Translations under genes and position numbers: made by a program
The notes under the pieces: model-generated
The model's database searches: none
The model's input: only the letters and a program-made list of their open reading frames with translations
What the model was told of the DNA's origin: nothing
Source: Paulinella micropora
Lineage: Eukaryota > Cercozoa > Imbricatea > Euglyphida
NCBI GenBank assembly: GCA_009731375.1
Contig: BJOX01000068.1
Coordinates: forward strand, 503,852 to 533,512
DNA length: 29,661 nucleotides
Reading direction: 5' to 3'
In this document: positions 29,507 through 29,661 of the stretch, one piece after another
How the letters are laid out: every line of letters starts with the position of its first letter
How positions within the stretch are numbered: position 1 is the stretch's first letter

Positions 29507-29661
29507 ATTGCTGTGGACATTCAAGTGGCAAACTATCAAACTTTGATCTCATCGTTCTCCATCAATCTACTGAGTGATACGACAAATCTGAAGCCAGCAT
29601 TGGAAAGCTTAGTACAAGAGCTTTCCGACTGTGCGCGCTGCATTTCCATATCTCAAATATT
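29507..29661 (-). mobile_element. Hairpin MITE family 2, copy G (truncated by the window edge)
   Basis: Mirror of copy D. The visible 155 bp match D from its inner end. Whether the palindrome continues through the whole element or stops at its outer end cannot be seen. Confidence 0.85.

Larger units (their letters stand above)
27358..29661 (-). repeat. Right arm of the 2.3-kb inverted repeat (runs off the window)
   Basis: Reverse complement of 24883-27183. It has one extra AGT triplet at 29011-29013. It contains mirror copies of the MITEs and of the acidic micro-ORF (28404-28481). The arm is cut by the window edge inside MITE copy G. Confidence 0.97.

Overview
This is a nuclear eukaryotic window and it is extremely rich in simple repeats. 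The supporting signs are spliced exon pieces with AG/GT borders, a tRNA-derived SINE with an ATT tail, a decayed non-LTR retrotransposon, and two families of short foldback elements. More than half of the sequence is di- to hexanucleotide repeat (TCTA, CT/GA, TTA, TAC, GTAT, CTATAT, ATTAC, GCTAT). Several runs of N lie next to, or inside, such repeats or homopolymers. I cannot name the organism. The make-up fits a large repeat-rich protist or invertebrate genome. Nothing looks bacterial.

Layout: 1-1850 is the 3' part of a decayed LINE-like retrotransposon (linker, reverse transcriptase with YADD, C-terminal end). Positions 1850-5460 hold minisatellites and unassigned sequence: a 147-bp tandem pair, a 7-copy GC-rich core repeat and an N gap. 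From 5467 to about 23928 on the + strand I can read a chain of very short exons (28-118 nt). They look like successive pieces of an aldehyde dehydrogenase (ALDH)-superfamily protein: glycine-rich GPGN segment, VVVFKANPV, PLISRG/YLAMLIGG, LTKPI, GSVNPWIV, a FLAAV helix, YYPQSEEKY, EGFCPVLVEIPLD and GTFLASLLVH. Splice phases agree across most neighbours in the 5' half. The introns are almost pure short tandem repeat. One expected segment is missing, and two exons need a small indel to stay in frame, so the locus may be a pseudogene or carry assembly errors.

The most unusual property of this gene is that many exons have an extra complete or partial copy close by. The GPGN exon 3' end, PLISRG, YLAMLIGG, GSVNPWIV and LASLLVH pieces each occur twice, ELKLEIP occurs twice, a PLDD mini-exon occurs four times, and the VEIPLD piece forms an array of six. 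Two SINE copies, three copies of a 217-bp hairpin MITE, a 5 x 126-bp satellite and a pentanucleotide satellite sit in the introns.

From 24824 to the right edge the composition changes to ordinary complexity. This part is dominated by a near-perfect 2.3-kb inverted repeat (arms 24883-27183 and 27358-29661, spacer 174 bp) that runs off the window. The only difference I found between the arms is a 3-bp indel. A second foldback MITE family lies at the outer ends of the arms and again inside them. I found no convincing protein gene in the palindrome.
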